This document shows, piece by piece, positions 9,362 through 18,209 of a stretch of 32,230 nt of DNA (positions within the stretch are counted from its first letter, which is position 1; every line of letters starts with the position of its first letter). The stretch comes from Candidatus Nanopelagicaceae bacterium (GTDB lineage: Bacteria > Actinomycetota > Actinomycetes > Nanopelagicales > Nanopelagicaceae). The notes beneath the pieces were generated by a model that was not told where the DNA came from, made no database searches, and saw only the letters and a program-made list of their open reading frames with translations. A program made the translations under genes and the position numbers. The stretch covers positions 1-32,230 of the forward strand of contig JALRKE010000006.1 in the NCBI GenBank assembly GCA_023254845.1, given 5' to 3'.

Positions 9362-10428
9362 CGAACGACGTTTTGAGAACGTCCTAGCGCACTTCGGCAT
9401 AGCTCGCTGATTATCTCCTGGTAATCCTTACCAGTTGCGGCCCATAGCATCGGAAATACTGAGCGCGGAGTAAAGCCCGGCATAGTGTTTAGCTCATTAA
9501 TAATCACTTCATTTTTATCGGTGAGGAAGAAATCAACTCTTGCTAGACCCTCGCAACCAAGAGCCACAAATGCTGTTACTGCGGCTTCGCGAATCTCCTT
9601 CGCCAGCGCCTCAGAAATATTCGCTGGAACATCAAAACTTGTCGCACCATCCAAATATTTGGCTTCAAAGTCATAGAACTCATGGGGTTCATGTACTCGC
9701 ACTTCACCAAGAACTGAAGCGTGCGGTGTTCCATCAACTTCAAGAACGGCACACTCAATTTCTCTTCCCTTTATGGCTACTTCAACCATCGCTCTTGGGT
9801 CATGGCGATGGGCAGCATCGATTGCGGCTGGGATTCCGGAGGCATCTTTAACTTTTGTGGTGCCTCTACTAGAACCACTTCGCGCCGGCTTAACAAAGAG
9901 TGGGAAACCAAGGGAGGTAATTTTCGCTATCTCCATCCCTTGATTTGCATGCCAGTCACGTTGATGGACAGTAATCCCATCGGCAACTTTCATTCCGAAA
10001 TCTGCGTAGATTGGCTTCGCAAAGGTCTTATCCATGGCAACAGATGAAGCGAGAACGCCAGAGCCGACATAAGCAATTCCAGCCATCTCAAAGAGCCCTT
10101 GAATCGTTCCATCCTCGCCATAAGCGCCGTGAAGAACTGGAAAAGCCAGATCAACTGCAAGGGGTTCGCCATTTTCCTTCTTGATCCCCGCACTTGAGAT
10201 CGAAAGTTCATTCTTCTTCTCTGGAACCGAAGGAAGGCCATCTTCACCCGGAGTAAATGAATCATTCCCAGTTAGCAGAATCCAATTTCCGGTTTTAGTA
10301 ATCCCGATAAGAATCGGTTCGTATTTGCTCCGATCAATCGCTTCAAATACACCAGTGGCTGAGATACAAGAGATCTCGTGCTCACTACTCCGTCCGCCAC
10401 AGATTATGGCTACCCGGGTCTTGCTCAT
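9358..10428 (-). CDS. ddl: D-alanine--D-alanine ligase
   Basis: RVAIICGGRSSEHEISCISA, VFPVLHGAYGEDGTIQGL, FVKPARSGSSRGTTKV, INELNTMPGFTPRSVFPML. Confidence 0.96.
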   Translation of the reverse strand: MSKTRVAIICGGRSSEHEISCISATGVFEAIDRSKYEPILIGITKTGNWILLTGNDSFTPGEDGLPSVPEKKNELSISSAGIKKENGEPLAVDLAFPVLHGAYGEDGTIQGLFEMAGIAYVGSGVLASSVAMDKTFAKPIYADFGMKVADGITVHQRDWHANQGMEIAKITSLGFPLFVKPARSGSSRGTTKVKDASGIPAAIDAAHRHDPRAMVEVAIKGREIECAVLEVDGTPHASVLGEVRVHEPHEFYDFEAKYLDGATSFDVPANISEALAKEIREAAVTAFVALGCEGLARVDFFLTDKNEVIINELNTMPGFTPRSVFPMLWAATGKDYQEIISELCRSALGRSQNVVR

Positions 10429-11429
10429 TGGTAATCGATCTCCGCTCCAGTATTTACGCGCATCAATCTGATGATGGCCTCAGTAGGGGTAATCGTATTA
10501 GTAACTACATCAGCAACAGCCTCCATGATCGGAACTTCCAAGCCAACGGAGTGGGCCAACTCGACGATCGAACTCGCAGTTGCGACACCTTCCACAGTTG
10601 AAGTCGCTTCTTCAACCGCCTTCTCCATCGAGCCGCTTCTGCCCAGCGTTTCACCGAATGAGCGGTTTCTAGAGAGTGAAGATCCGCAAGTTGCTAGGAG
10701 ATCACCTACCCCAGCAAGGCCAACAAATGTAAGTGGCTTCGCGCCGCGCGCCATACCAAGTCTTGTCAATTCATTTAATCCGCGAGTAATAACTAGCGCT
10801 TGCGTATTCTCACCAAATCCCATTCCAATAGTCATTCCAACTGCAAGGGCAATAACGTTCTTTGCAGCAGCTGCAAGTTCACAACCGACTACATCAGTTG
10901 AGGTATAAGCACGGAAGTAGGGAGCATGAAACAACTCAGCCGTTAGATCGGCTAGCTCTTGAGAAGTTGATGCTGTGACTGCTCCAACAGGCTGGCGCAT
11001 GACTACTTCTTGAGCAAGATTCGGACCGGTAATTATTGAGATTTGATCCTCATGTAACCCAAGAACTTCTTGAATTACTTCCGTCATTCTTAAATGTGTG
11101 CCAAGTTCAATACCTTTTAGGGAGGATATGACTGGCAGGTGGGTAGGAAATACGGATTTAAAATCAAATAAGTTCTCGCGCAACGATTGCGAGGGAATGG
11201 CAAGAAGCACCGCGCCGGCATCTTCAAAGACTTTCTCTTTACTGGTAGTTGCCGTTATCGAGTCAGAAAGCTCTATGCCGGGAAGTGATTTGCTGTTTCG
11301 ATGTCTTTCGTTGATCTCGCTTGCCACTGCAACATTTCGACCCCACATCGCCACTTCATTTCCGGCATCACTTAAGACTTGCGCCAGAGCGGTCCCCCAT
11401 TGCCCGGTACCGAGAATTGAAATCTTCAT
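10425..11429 (-). CDS. gpsA: Glycerol-3-phosphate dehydrogenase [NAD(P)+]
   Basis: ISILGTGQWGTALAQVLSDAGNEVAMWGRN; ITGPNLAQEV; AAAKNVIALAVGMTIGMGFGENTQALVITRGLNEL. Confidence 0.96.
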   Translation of the reverse strand: MKISILGTGQWGTALAQVLSDAGNEVAMWGRNVAVASEINERHRNSKSLPGIELSDSITATTSKEKVFEDAGAVLLAIPSQSLRENLFDFKSVFPTHLPVISSLKGIELGTHLRMTEVIQEVLGLHEDQISIITGPNLAQEVVMRQPVGAVTASTSQELADLTAELFHAPYFRAYTSTDVVGCELAAAAKNVIALAVGMTIGMGFGENTQALVITRGLNELTRLGMARGAKPLTFVGLAGVGDLLATCGSSLSRNRSFGETLGRSGSMEKAVEEATSTVEGVATASSIVELAHSVGLEVPIMEAVADVVTNTITPTEAIIRLMRVNTGAEIDYQ

Positions 11430-12214
11430 CGCTTCTTCTTGAAGTTTCCAGTTCGTGGAAGGTTCGACTTCTTTGGATCAAAACGAAGTGCCGGAGCTTT
11501 TTCGCCACGTAATACTTCAAGGAGTTTAGTTATCTCATCCATTATCGCCTCGGTCGCTTCTTCAACCGCGGCAAGATCATCGGCTTTCCCTTTCCACTTC
11601 GATAAATCAACTGGATCTCCCATAATTACTGAAACTTTGGTGCGGGGAAAGAGTTTTATCTTCTTCCCATAGGGCGGAATGACCTTTTCGGTTCCCCAGG
11701 ATGCGCACGGATAAATCGGAACACCCGTTTGTAGCGCCAAACGTGCTACACCGGTCTTGGCTTTCATTGGCCATAAATTTTCATCGCGGGTAAGTGTTCC
11801 CTCTGGATATACCCCGAGAAGATGCCCTGCTTTCAAAACTGCAATCGCATGTTCATAGCCCTTTATTGCATCCTTTGATTCGCGGGTTACTGGAATCTGT
11901 CCGGCAGCCTTTATGACCCAACCAATGATTGGAATACGGAAGACTGATTCCTTACCCAGATAACGAGGCGCCCGACCATTGTTATAGAGAAAGTGTGAGA
12001 AAGTTAGAGGGTCTAAATAAGAAAGATGATTACAGACAACAATGGCAGCGCCACTTTTCGGCAACTTATCAGCGCCACGCCAATCCCGCTTAACTATTGC
12101 ATTAAGGATTGGGCGCATAATCCCCGCCCCCAATTTAAAAGCGAAATTAGAACCTAGCGGTTTTCCTTTTGGCGGTTCATAAGAGATTTTTAAATCGCTC
12201 TTCTTGGAGCTCAT
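11426..12214 (-). CDS. 1-acyl-sn-glycerol-3-phosphate acyltransferase (PlsC family)
   Basis: VVCNHLSYLDPLTFSHFL (NHxxxxD) and VYPEGTLTRD motifs. Confidence 0.92.
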   Translation of the reverse strand: MSSKKSDLKISYEPPKGKPLGSNFAFKLGAGIMRPILNAIVKRDWRGADKLPKSGAAIVVCNHLSYLDPLTFSHFLYNNGRAPRYLGKESVFRIPIIGWVIKAAGQIPVTRESKDAIKGYEHAIAVLKAGHLLGVYPEGTLTRDENLWPMKAKTGVARLALQTGVPIYPCASWGTEKVIPPYGKKIKLFPRTKVSVIMGDPVDLSKWKGKADDLAAVEEATEAIMDEITKLLEVLRGEKAPALRFDPKKSNLPRTGNFKKKR

Positions 12215-12236
12215 AGCGGAAGCCTAGAGGCGCGAA

Positions 12237-12266
12237 TAAGGGCCACGCGCAATCGCGTGGCCCTTA
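12237..12266 (-). terminator. Strong hairpin downstream of the HU gene (candidate terminator or processing structure)
   Basis: taagggccacgcg-caat-cgcgtggccctta: 13-bp perfect stem, 4-nt loop, starting 13 nt past the HU stop; only a weak T-run (TTATT) follows on the minus strand. Confidence 0.65.
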
Positions 12267-12278
12267 CTGAGAAGTAAT

Positions 12279-12683
12279 TTACTTCCTCTTGCCCTTCTTT
12301 GCCTTCTTCGCAGCCTTCTTAGGAGCCTTCTTGGCTACCTTCTTTGCTGCTTTCTTAGCTACTGGCTTAACGACAGGAGCTGGCTTTGGAGCAGGTCCGA
12401 GCTTGCGTGCGCCAGCGATTGTCTCCTTGAGCGCCTTAGCCGGGAGGAAGCGAACTTTCTTGCTCGCCTTGATTTGGATTGTCTCGCCGGTGAAAGGGTT
12501 ACGGCCCTTACGTGCCTTGCGATCAACCTTCTTGAACTTTCCAAAGTCGTTGATTGTTACATCTTCGCCCTTGTGGATGTTGCGCACGATGGAGTCGAAG
12601 ACGATCTCGACAGCGTGAGCAGCCTCTTTCTTGCTTCCGTTGAAGTGAGGTGCCAACGAAGCAATGAACTGGGTCTTGTTCAT
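12279..12683 (-). CDS. hupB: HU-family nucleoid protein with Lys/Ala-rich C-terminal tail (HupB/HupS type)
   Basis: MNKTQFIASLAPHF...INDFGKFKKVDRKARKGRNPFTGETIQIKASKKVRFLPAKALKE, followed by KPVAKKAAKKVAKKAPKKAAKKAKKGKRK. Confidence 0.94.
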   Translation of the reverse strand: MNKTQFIASLAPHFNGSKKEAAHAVEIVFDSIVRNIHKGEDVTINDFGKFKKVDRKARKGRNPFTGETIQIKASKKVRFLPAKALKETIAGARKLGPAPKPAPVVKPVAKKAAKKVAKKAPKKAAKKAKKGKRK

Positions 12684-12695
12684 TTAATCCCCTTA

Positions 12696-12725
12696 TTTAC
12701 GCGTAAAGTTAAGCGTTCGCTTAAC
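12696..12725. repeat. Two adjacent palindromes in the HU leader
   Basis: TTTACGCGTAAA (12696-12707, perfect 12-bp palindrome) abutting GTTAAGCG-TT-CGCTTAAC (12708-12725, 8-bp perfect inverted repeat). Confidence 0.85.
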
Positions 12726-12765
12726 GTGCTCCTCAATTTACGCAGTGAAAAGCGCTATTTGGCGC

Positions 12766-12794
12766 ATATTTCTCGGTGTGTCGCAATATTTCAA
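12766..12794 (-). promoter_or_regulatory. Candidate promoter for the HU gene
   Basis: On the minus strand TTGAAA (12794-12789), 17-bp spacer, AAATAT (12771-12766); overlaps the inverted repeat CAATATTT-C-AAATATTG (12784-12800). Confidence 0.4.
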
Positions 12795-12875
12795 ATATTG
12801 ATTAATCGCGATTTTTTCACTTTTTATGCGTAAAAAACCCTCAATTACAGGTTTAGAGTCGGTGAAAAACTCTCT

Positions 12876-13475
12876 TTATGACAAAACTGGAAGCGTTTTT
12901 GGCTTGAATTTCGCCCTTTTCGACTCAAATCCTTCAACGAGATCGGTGTGACGAAGCGTCAAACCAATGTCATCAAGGCCTTCCATCAATCTCCAGCGGG
13001 TGTAATCGTCTAAATCAAATCCAACGCTCTTGCCGTTATAGCTCACCGTACGACTCTCAAGATTTACGCTGATAGAAGTCTTCGGATCTCGCTCTATAGC
13101 GTTCCAAAGCGCTTCGACTTCTTCTTGGGGCAAGATCACTGTTAGTAATCCGCCCTTCAATGAGTTCCCGCGGAAGATATCGGCAAATCTGGATGAAATG
13201 ACAACCTTAAATCCATAATTTTGTAGCGCCCAGACAGCGTGTTCTCTGGAGGAGCCAGTTCCAAAATCAACTCCGGCTACCAGAATAGTGCCACCGTGAT
13301 ACTCGCTCTTATTTAGAACAAAATCAGGGTCACTTCGCCAAGCCGCAAATAGACCATCTTCAAACCCAGATCGGGTAACTCGCTTTAGATAAACAGCAGG
13401 GATGATCTGGTCGGTATCAACATTGCTCCGTCGAAGCGGAACTCCGGTGCCAGTATGAGAGATGAACTTCTCCAT
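12876..13475 (-). CDS. leuD: 3-isopropylmalate dehydratase small subunit
   Basis: [61 protein letters not shown]. Confidence 0.97.
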   Translation of the reverse strand: MEKFISHTGTGVPLRRSNVDTDQIIPAVYLKRVTRSGFEDGLFAAWRSDPDFVLNKSEYHGGTILVAGVDFGTGSSREHAVWALQNYGFKVVISSRFADIFRGNSLKGGLLTVILPQEEVEALWNAIERDPKTSISVNLESRTVSYNGKSVGFDLDDYTRWRLMEGLDDIGLTLRHTDLVEGFESKRAKFKPKTLPVLS

Positions 13476-13486
13476 TTTCTAACTCC

Positions 13487-14884
13487 TTATAAATCCGCCG
13501 GTGAGGCAAGCGTTCCCTTGATTGCAGTCGCTGCTGCAACAAGAGGGCTGACTAGATGGGTTCTTCCGCCTTTGCCTTGGCGGCCTTCAAAATTTCGATT
13601 AGATGTGGATGCCGAACGCTCTCCAGGCTTTAATTGATCAGGATTCATTCCCAAGCACATTGAGCAACCAGCGCTGCGCCATTCCGCTCCAAATTCGAGG
13701 AAAACTTTATCGAGGCCCTCGGATTCGGCTTGTAAGCGAACTCGAGCCGACCCTGGCACCACGAGCATCCGAGTATTTGACGCCACTTTCTTGCCCTTGA
13801 TAATCGCCGCAGCGGACCGTAGATCTTCAATTCGGCCATTTGTACAGGAACCGAGAAAGACGGTATCAATCTTTATCTCTTTCATCGGCGTACCGGCTTT
13901 GAGATCCATATATACAAGCGCGCTCTCGGCCGCTCGTCGCTCTTGTTCATCACCAAAGGATTCTGGAGTTGGCACCGCTTGATTTAAAGGAACGCCTTGG
14001 CCCGGGTTTGTTCCCCAAGTTACAAATGGCGAGAGTTCATCGGCATTTAAGTAGATCTCTTTATCAAACTTGGCATCAGCATCGCTCTTTAACGTATTCC
14101 AGTATGCAAGCGCTGCATCCCAATCAGCGCCCTTTGGTGCATGAGGTCTTCCCTTTATATATTCAAAAGTGATTTCATCTGGAGCAATTAGTCCGGCGCG
14201 AGCTCCTGCTTCGATTGACATGTTGCATATGGTCATTCGCGCTTCCATCGAAAGTTCCCGTATGGCACTTCCCCGATATTCCAGGATGTATCCCTGACCA
14301 CCACCAGTTGATATCTGGGCAATCACGGCCAGGATTATGTCTTTAGATGTAACGCCTGGCTTTAATTTTCCTTCGATATTTACCGCCATCATTTTTGGCT
14401 TTGTGAGCGGCAAGGTCTGGGTAGCTAGAACGTGTTCGACTTCGCTAGTTCCAATTCCAAAAGCGAGCGCGCCAAATGCACCATGAGTCGATGTATGTGA
14501 GTCGCCGCAAACTATCGTCATTCCTGGTTGGGTAATACCAAGTTGTGGACCAACGACATGGACAATGCCTTGCTCGATGTCGCCGAGTGAATGGATTCGC
14601 ACACCAAATTCGGCGCAATTTTTCCTCAAGGTATCGACTTGTAACCGTGAGACCGGATCAGCTATTGGCCTATCGATATTGAGGGTTGGAACATTGTGAT
14701 CCTCAGTTGCGAGCGTTAACTCAGGGCGGCGAACTTTTCGCCCGGTTAGCCTTAAGCCATCGAATGCTTGTGGGCTAGTGACTTCATGAATGAGGTGCAG
14801 GTCGATATAGAGCAGATCCGGTTCACCCGTAGCGCTTCTAACAACATGATCTTCCCAAACCTTCTCTGCGAGCGTTCTGCCCAT
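13487..14884 (-). CDS. leuC: 3-isopropylmalate dehydratase large subunit
   Basis: [65 protein letters not shown] opens at 14917, and ATG 14884 is preceded by AGGGGG. Confidence 0.97.
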   Translation of the reverse strand: MGRTLAEKVWEDHVVRSATGEPDLLYIDLHLIHEVTSPQAFDGLRLTGRKVRRPELTLATEDHNVPTLNIDRPIADPVSRLQVDTLRKNCAEFGVRIHSLGDIEQGIVHVVGPQLGITQPGMTIVCGDSHTSTHGAFGALAFGIGTSEVEHVLATQTLPLTKPKMMAVNIEGKLKPGVTSKDIILAVIAQISTGGGQGYILEYRGSAIRELSMEARMTICNMSIEAGARAGLIAPDEITFEYIKGRPHAPKGADWDAALAYWNTLKSDADAKFDKEIYLNADELSPFVTWGTNPGQGVPLNQAVPTPESFGDEQERRAAESALVYMDLKAGTPMKEIKIDTVFLGSCTNGRIEDLRSAAAIIKGKKVASNTRMLVVPGSARVRLQAESEGLDKVFLEFGAEWRSAGCSMCLGMNPDQLKPGERSASTSNRNFEGRQGKGGRTHLVSPLVAAATAIKGTLASPADL

Positions 14885-14906
14885 ACGACCCCCTAACTGC
14901 TTCATT

Positions 14907-14941
14907 TTGCTTCTCAATTAATGAGATGGCATTATCAGATT
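14907..14941 (+). promoter_or_regulatory. Putative iclR promoter with inverted repeat in the leuC-iclR divergent region
   Basis: TTGCTT (14907-14912), 17-bp spacer, CATTAT (14930-14935), ATG at 14942. Inverted repeat TCTCA-ATTAA-TGAGA (14912-14926) lies across the -35/spacer. Confidence 0.5.
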
Positions 14942-15661
14942 ATGGACAAGAAGAATAGCGGAGTCGGCGTATTAGATAAAGCCGTGCGCATTCTTACCGT
15001 CTTAGAATCTGGACCACACTCACTCTCTGAGTTAGTTAAGGCGACAAAGATTGCTCGTCCCACTGCCCATCGCCTCGCTGTTGCACTCGAGTTTCATCGT
15101 CTAGTCGCACGTGACTTAAATGGCCGATTTATTCTGGGCCCGCGCAATGGCGAGTTCGCTGCTGCTGCGGGCGAAGATCGATTACTTATTGCAGCCGCCC
15201 CAGCGCTCTCCGCGCTGCGCGATGCGACTGGTGAGAGCGCGCAGCTTTATCGCCGTCAAGGAGATCAAAGAATCTGTGTTGCTGCTGCTGAGCGGATGTC
15301 GGGATTGCGCGACTCGGTACCAGTTGGAGCGGCGTTAACCATGGGAGCAGGTTCGGCTGCTCAAGTACTTCTTGCTTGGGAAGATGCAGATAAATTACAT
15401 CGCGCGCTAACGAGCGCGAGATTTAATGCCGCGGCATTATCAGCAGTAAGACGTAGAGGTTGGGCACAAAGCATTGGTGAAAGAGAACCGGGCGTGGCTT
15501 CTGTTTCGGCGCCAGTCCGCGGTCCAAATAATCGAGTTATCGCGGCTGTAAGTATTTCGGGGCCAATTGAGAGATTAGGAAGACAACCGGGAAGACTTCA
15601 TGCGGCAGCAGTTGTTGCAACAGCGGTAAAACTAAGTGAGTTTCTTGCAAAGAAGAGCTGA
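14942..15661 (+). CDS. IclR-family transcriptional regulator (likely LtbR/NdgR-type leuCD regulator)
   Basis: GVGVLDKAVRILTVLESGPHSLSELVKATKIARPTAHRLAVALEFHRLV; divergent from leuCD; ORF opens at 14921, start at 14942 favoured by promoter spacing. Confidence 0.9.
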   Translation: MDKKNSGVGVLDKAVRILTVLESGPHSLSELVKATKIARPTAHRLAVALEFHRLVARDLNGRFILGPRNGEFAAAAGEDRLLIAAAPALSALRDATGESAQLYRRQGDQRICVAAAERMSGLRDSVPVGAALTMGAGSAAQVLLAWEDADKLHRALTSARFNAAALSAVRRRGWAQSIGEREPGVASVSAPVRGPNNRVIAAVSISGPIERLGRQPGRLHAAAVVATAVKLSEFLAKKS

Positions 15662-15694
15662 CTTCTAAGAATTCTTAAACACTTATAACAAACA

Positions 15695-15770
15695 TGGCAG
15701 CCCCGAAGGGATTCGAACCCTCGTAGCTGGCTTGAGAAGCCAGAGTCCTAGGCCACTAGACGACGGGGCC
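15695..15770 (-). tRNA. tRNA-Glu (anticodon CTC), CCA encoded
   Basis: Minus strand GGCCCCGTCGTCTAGTGGCCTAGGACTCTGGCTTCTCAAGCCAGCTACGAGGGTTCGAATCCCTTCGGGGCTGCCA; cloverleaf stems pair, anticodon loop TTCTCAA. Confidence 0.95.
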
Positions 15771-15820
15771 ATGTTTTCCTTACATATTAAGTTTTTCAAC
15801 TTCTTCTTTGATCAATCTAG

Positions 15821-15892
15821 CTGGGGTACCAGGACTCGAACCTAGACAAGCTGAACCAGAATCAGCTGGGCTGCCAATTACCCCATACCCCA
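15821..15892 (-). tRNA. tRNA-Gln (anticodon CTG), CCA not encoded
   Basis: Minus strand TGGGGTATGGGGTAATTGGCAGCCCAGCTGATTCTGGTTCAGCTTGTCTAGGTTCGAGTCCTGGTACCCCAG; anticodon loop TTCTGGT. Confidence 0.94.
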
Positions 15893-15952
15893 AATTGACC
15901 CGCTCTCGCGAGCGACAAAGGATACCCCGAGAAAAGCATCTGTTCTAACTGC

Positions 15953-17419
15953 TTATCTGATGGCGCTCTTAAGCCTCGATAAGCAACGTTCTCTTCCGAG
16001 TAACTCCATCGATTCAAATAGTGGTGGCGAGATATGACTTCCTGTAGTCGCAATTCTTACTGGCCCAAAGGCGTTTCTCGGCTTTAACCCAAGTCCATCG
16101 ATTAATGAGTTACGAAGCGCAGACTCGATTTGTGTGTGGCTCCAATCGGTGACTGGCTCTAATGATCCAAGTGCAGCTGCAACAACTTTCTGGGCATCAG
16201 CTTCACCGATCTTTGCTGCGCTATCCGCGTCAAATTCGACTTGTTCCACGAATAGAAACGAAAGCATCGGAATAACTTCTTTTAGGCGGACAATTCGCTC
16301 TTGGATTATGGGCAGCGCCTTCTTTACCAAAGAAACTTCTGCGTTAGAGCCCGTTATCACCTTTGAGGCGATTAGGAATGGCAGCGCACGCTCTAGAAAA
16401 TCTTCAATACTTAAGGCTCGGATCTTGTCACCGTTTATAGCCTCTAATTTCTTCATATCAAAGCGAGCTGGCGAACTATTTACTCGCTCGATTGTGAATA
16501 GTTCAACTAACTCCTCCATCGATATATTTTCGCGGTCATCTCCGGGCGACCAACCAAGTAGCGCTAAGTAATTACAAATTGCTTCCGGCAGAAACCCTTC
16601 TTCGCGATACCAAGCGATTGAGACTTCGCCATTTCGTTTTGAAAGTTTTGCATTATCAGTACCCATGACAAAGGGAAGATGTGCGAACTCAGGAAAATCC
16701 GATGGAGCAACTCCCATCGCTTGATAGACGCGAATCTGGCGAGGCGTCGAAGAGAGTAGATCTTCGCCCCGAAGTACATGAGTCACTTTCATTAGAACAT
16801 CATCGACGGCTACTGCCAAGGTGTAGAGCGGAGAGCCATCCGCGCGCATTAAGACAAAATCAGGTACATATTTGTGCTCGAAAACTACTTCGCCACGAAT
16901 GAGATCTTTAAATCGAGTTTCTCCATCGGGCATCCGCATACGGATTACTGGCTTACGACCTTCTGCTTGGTACCTTAAAATTTCCTCACCCGCAAGCGAG
17001 CGGCATTTACCGTCATAACCGGGCGCTTGATTGGCCTGACGCTGTGCTTCACGCCGCGCTTCGAGCTCCTCTGTTGAGCAGTAACAGTTATAAGCATCGC
17101 CATTTTTAAGAAAGGTTTTGGCCCAATCGGTATAGATCTCAAGACGCTGGGATTGGAGATACGGGCCGAAGGAGCCGCCAACTTCAGGGCCCTCATCCCA
17201 GTTAAGTCCCAACCATTTCAAGGTATCGATAGCGCGAGCTATGTATTCATCAGTAACGCGTTCTCTATCGGTATCTTCAATACGAAAAATTAACTTTCCG
17301 CCGGTATGCCGGGCGTAAGCCCAATCAAATAGAGCGGTGCGGATATTTCCTACATGCAAATCACCAGTCGGTGAGGGTGCAAACCTCGTCCGGATTTCTC
17401 TCTTTGCCAAATCAGCCAC
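15953..17419 (-). CDS. gltX: Glutamyl-tRNA synthetase
   Basis: RTRFAPSPTGDLHVGNIRTALFDWAYARHTGGKLIFRIEDTDRERV; KLSKRNG. Confidence 0.97.
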   Translation of the reverse strand: MADLAKREIRTRFAPSPTGDLHVGNIRTALFDWAYARHTGGKLIFRIEDTDRERVTDEYIARAIDTLKWLGLNWDEGPEVGGSFGPYLQSQRLEIYTDWAKTFLKNGDAYNCYCSTEELEARREAQRQANQAPGYDGKCRSLAGEEILRYQAEGRKPVIRMRMPDGETRFKDLIRGEVVFEHKYVPDFVLMRADGSPLYTLAVAVDDVLMKVTHVLRGEDLLSSTPRQIRVYQAMGVAPSDFPEFAHLPFVMGTDNAKLSKRNGEVSIAWYREEGFLPEAICNYLALLGWSPGDDRENISMEELVELFTIERVNSSPARFDMKKLEAINGDKIRALSIEDFLERALPFLIASKVITGSNAEVSLVKKALPIIQERIVRLKEVIPMLSFLFVEQVEFDADSAAKIGEADAQKVVAAALGSLEPVTDWSHTQIESALRNSLIDGLGLKPRNAFGPVRIATTGSHISPPLFESMELLGRERCLSRLKSAIR

Positions 17420-18200
17420 GCGCAGATACTCGATTCGTAAGTTCGCCTAAACCTTCAATGGCAATCTTAACTTCTTTACCGGGAATTACTGGTCCTATGC
17501 CGGCTGGAGTTCCGGTAAGAATTACATCACCAGGCAAAAGTGTCATCGCACTAGTTATAAAGTTAATGATTGTTGGGATATCAAAGACCATTTCATCTAG
17601 ATGTGCGTCTTGCTTTATCTCGCCATCAACTTCGGCGGTGATGCGCTGTTTAGCAGGAAGAAAATCGGTATCAATCCAAGGACCGATTGGGCAGAAAGTA
17701 TCGAAGCTCTTGCCTCGGGTCCATTGGCCATCGCCCTTTTGAATATCGCGAGCAGTAACGTCATTGGCAATGGTGTATCCAAAAATCACATCTTTGTACC
17801 GCTCTTTCGGAACGTCTTTGCAGATTCGCGAAATCACAATCGCTAATTCAGCCTCATGATCAACTCGCTCGCTCTGGATGGGCCAGTTGATGAGGTCATT
17901 AGGGCCAATCACAGATGTATTTGGCTTGAGGAAGATGATTGGCTCTTTGGGGACCTCTCCCCCCATCTCGGCAGCATGATCGGCGTAGTTTTTACCAACG
18001 CAGACAACTTTGCTCCTTGGAATCACGGGCGCCAAGATTCGAACGCTCTCGAGTGGAATTCGTTCCTCTCTAATTTGAATCCCGGAATAAAGTGGATCAC
18101 CATTTACAAGTCGAATAGTTGAGTTATCTTCGAGGATGCCAAATAGCGGGTCGCTTCCCAAGTTTGAACCTGTTGGTGGAGTGAAACGGAGAATGCGCAC
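17412..18200 (-). CDS. Fumarylacetoacetate hydrolase (FAH) family protein
   Basis: VVCVGKNYADHAAEMGGEVPKEPIIFLKPNTSVIGPNDLI ... DHEAELAIVI ... LLPGDVILTGTPAGIGP. Confidence 0.93.
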   Translation of the reverse strand: MRILRFTPPTGSNLGSDPLFGILEDNSTIRLVNGDPLYSGIQIREERIPLESVRILAPVIPRSKVVCVGKNYADHAAEMGGEVPKEPIIFLKPNTSVIGPNDLINWPIQSERVDHEAELAIVISRICKDVPKERYKDVIFGYTIANDVTARDIQKGDGQWTRGKSFDTFCPIGPWIDTDFLPAKQRITAEVDGEIKQDAHLDEMVFDIPTIINFITSAMTLLPGDVILTGTPAGIGPVIPGKEVKIAIEGLGELTNRVSARG

Positions 18201-18209
18201 TAGGAGACC

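Noticed and set aside
10471-10908. 145-aa plus-strand ORF
   Set aside because: Antisense to gpsA, low-complexity Ser/Thr/Ala composition, no family signature
12281-12375. Short tandem repeat at the 3' end of HU as a possible CRISPR/satellite
   Set aside because: Explained by in-frame codons for the KKAAKK protein tail; no spacers or exact repeat units
16134-16571. 145-aa plus-strand ORF
   Set aside because: Antisense to gltX; Ser-rich shadow ORF
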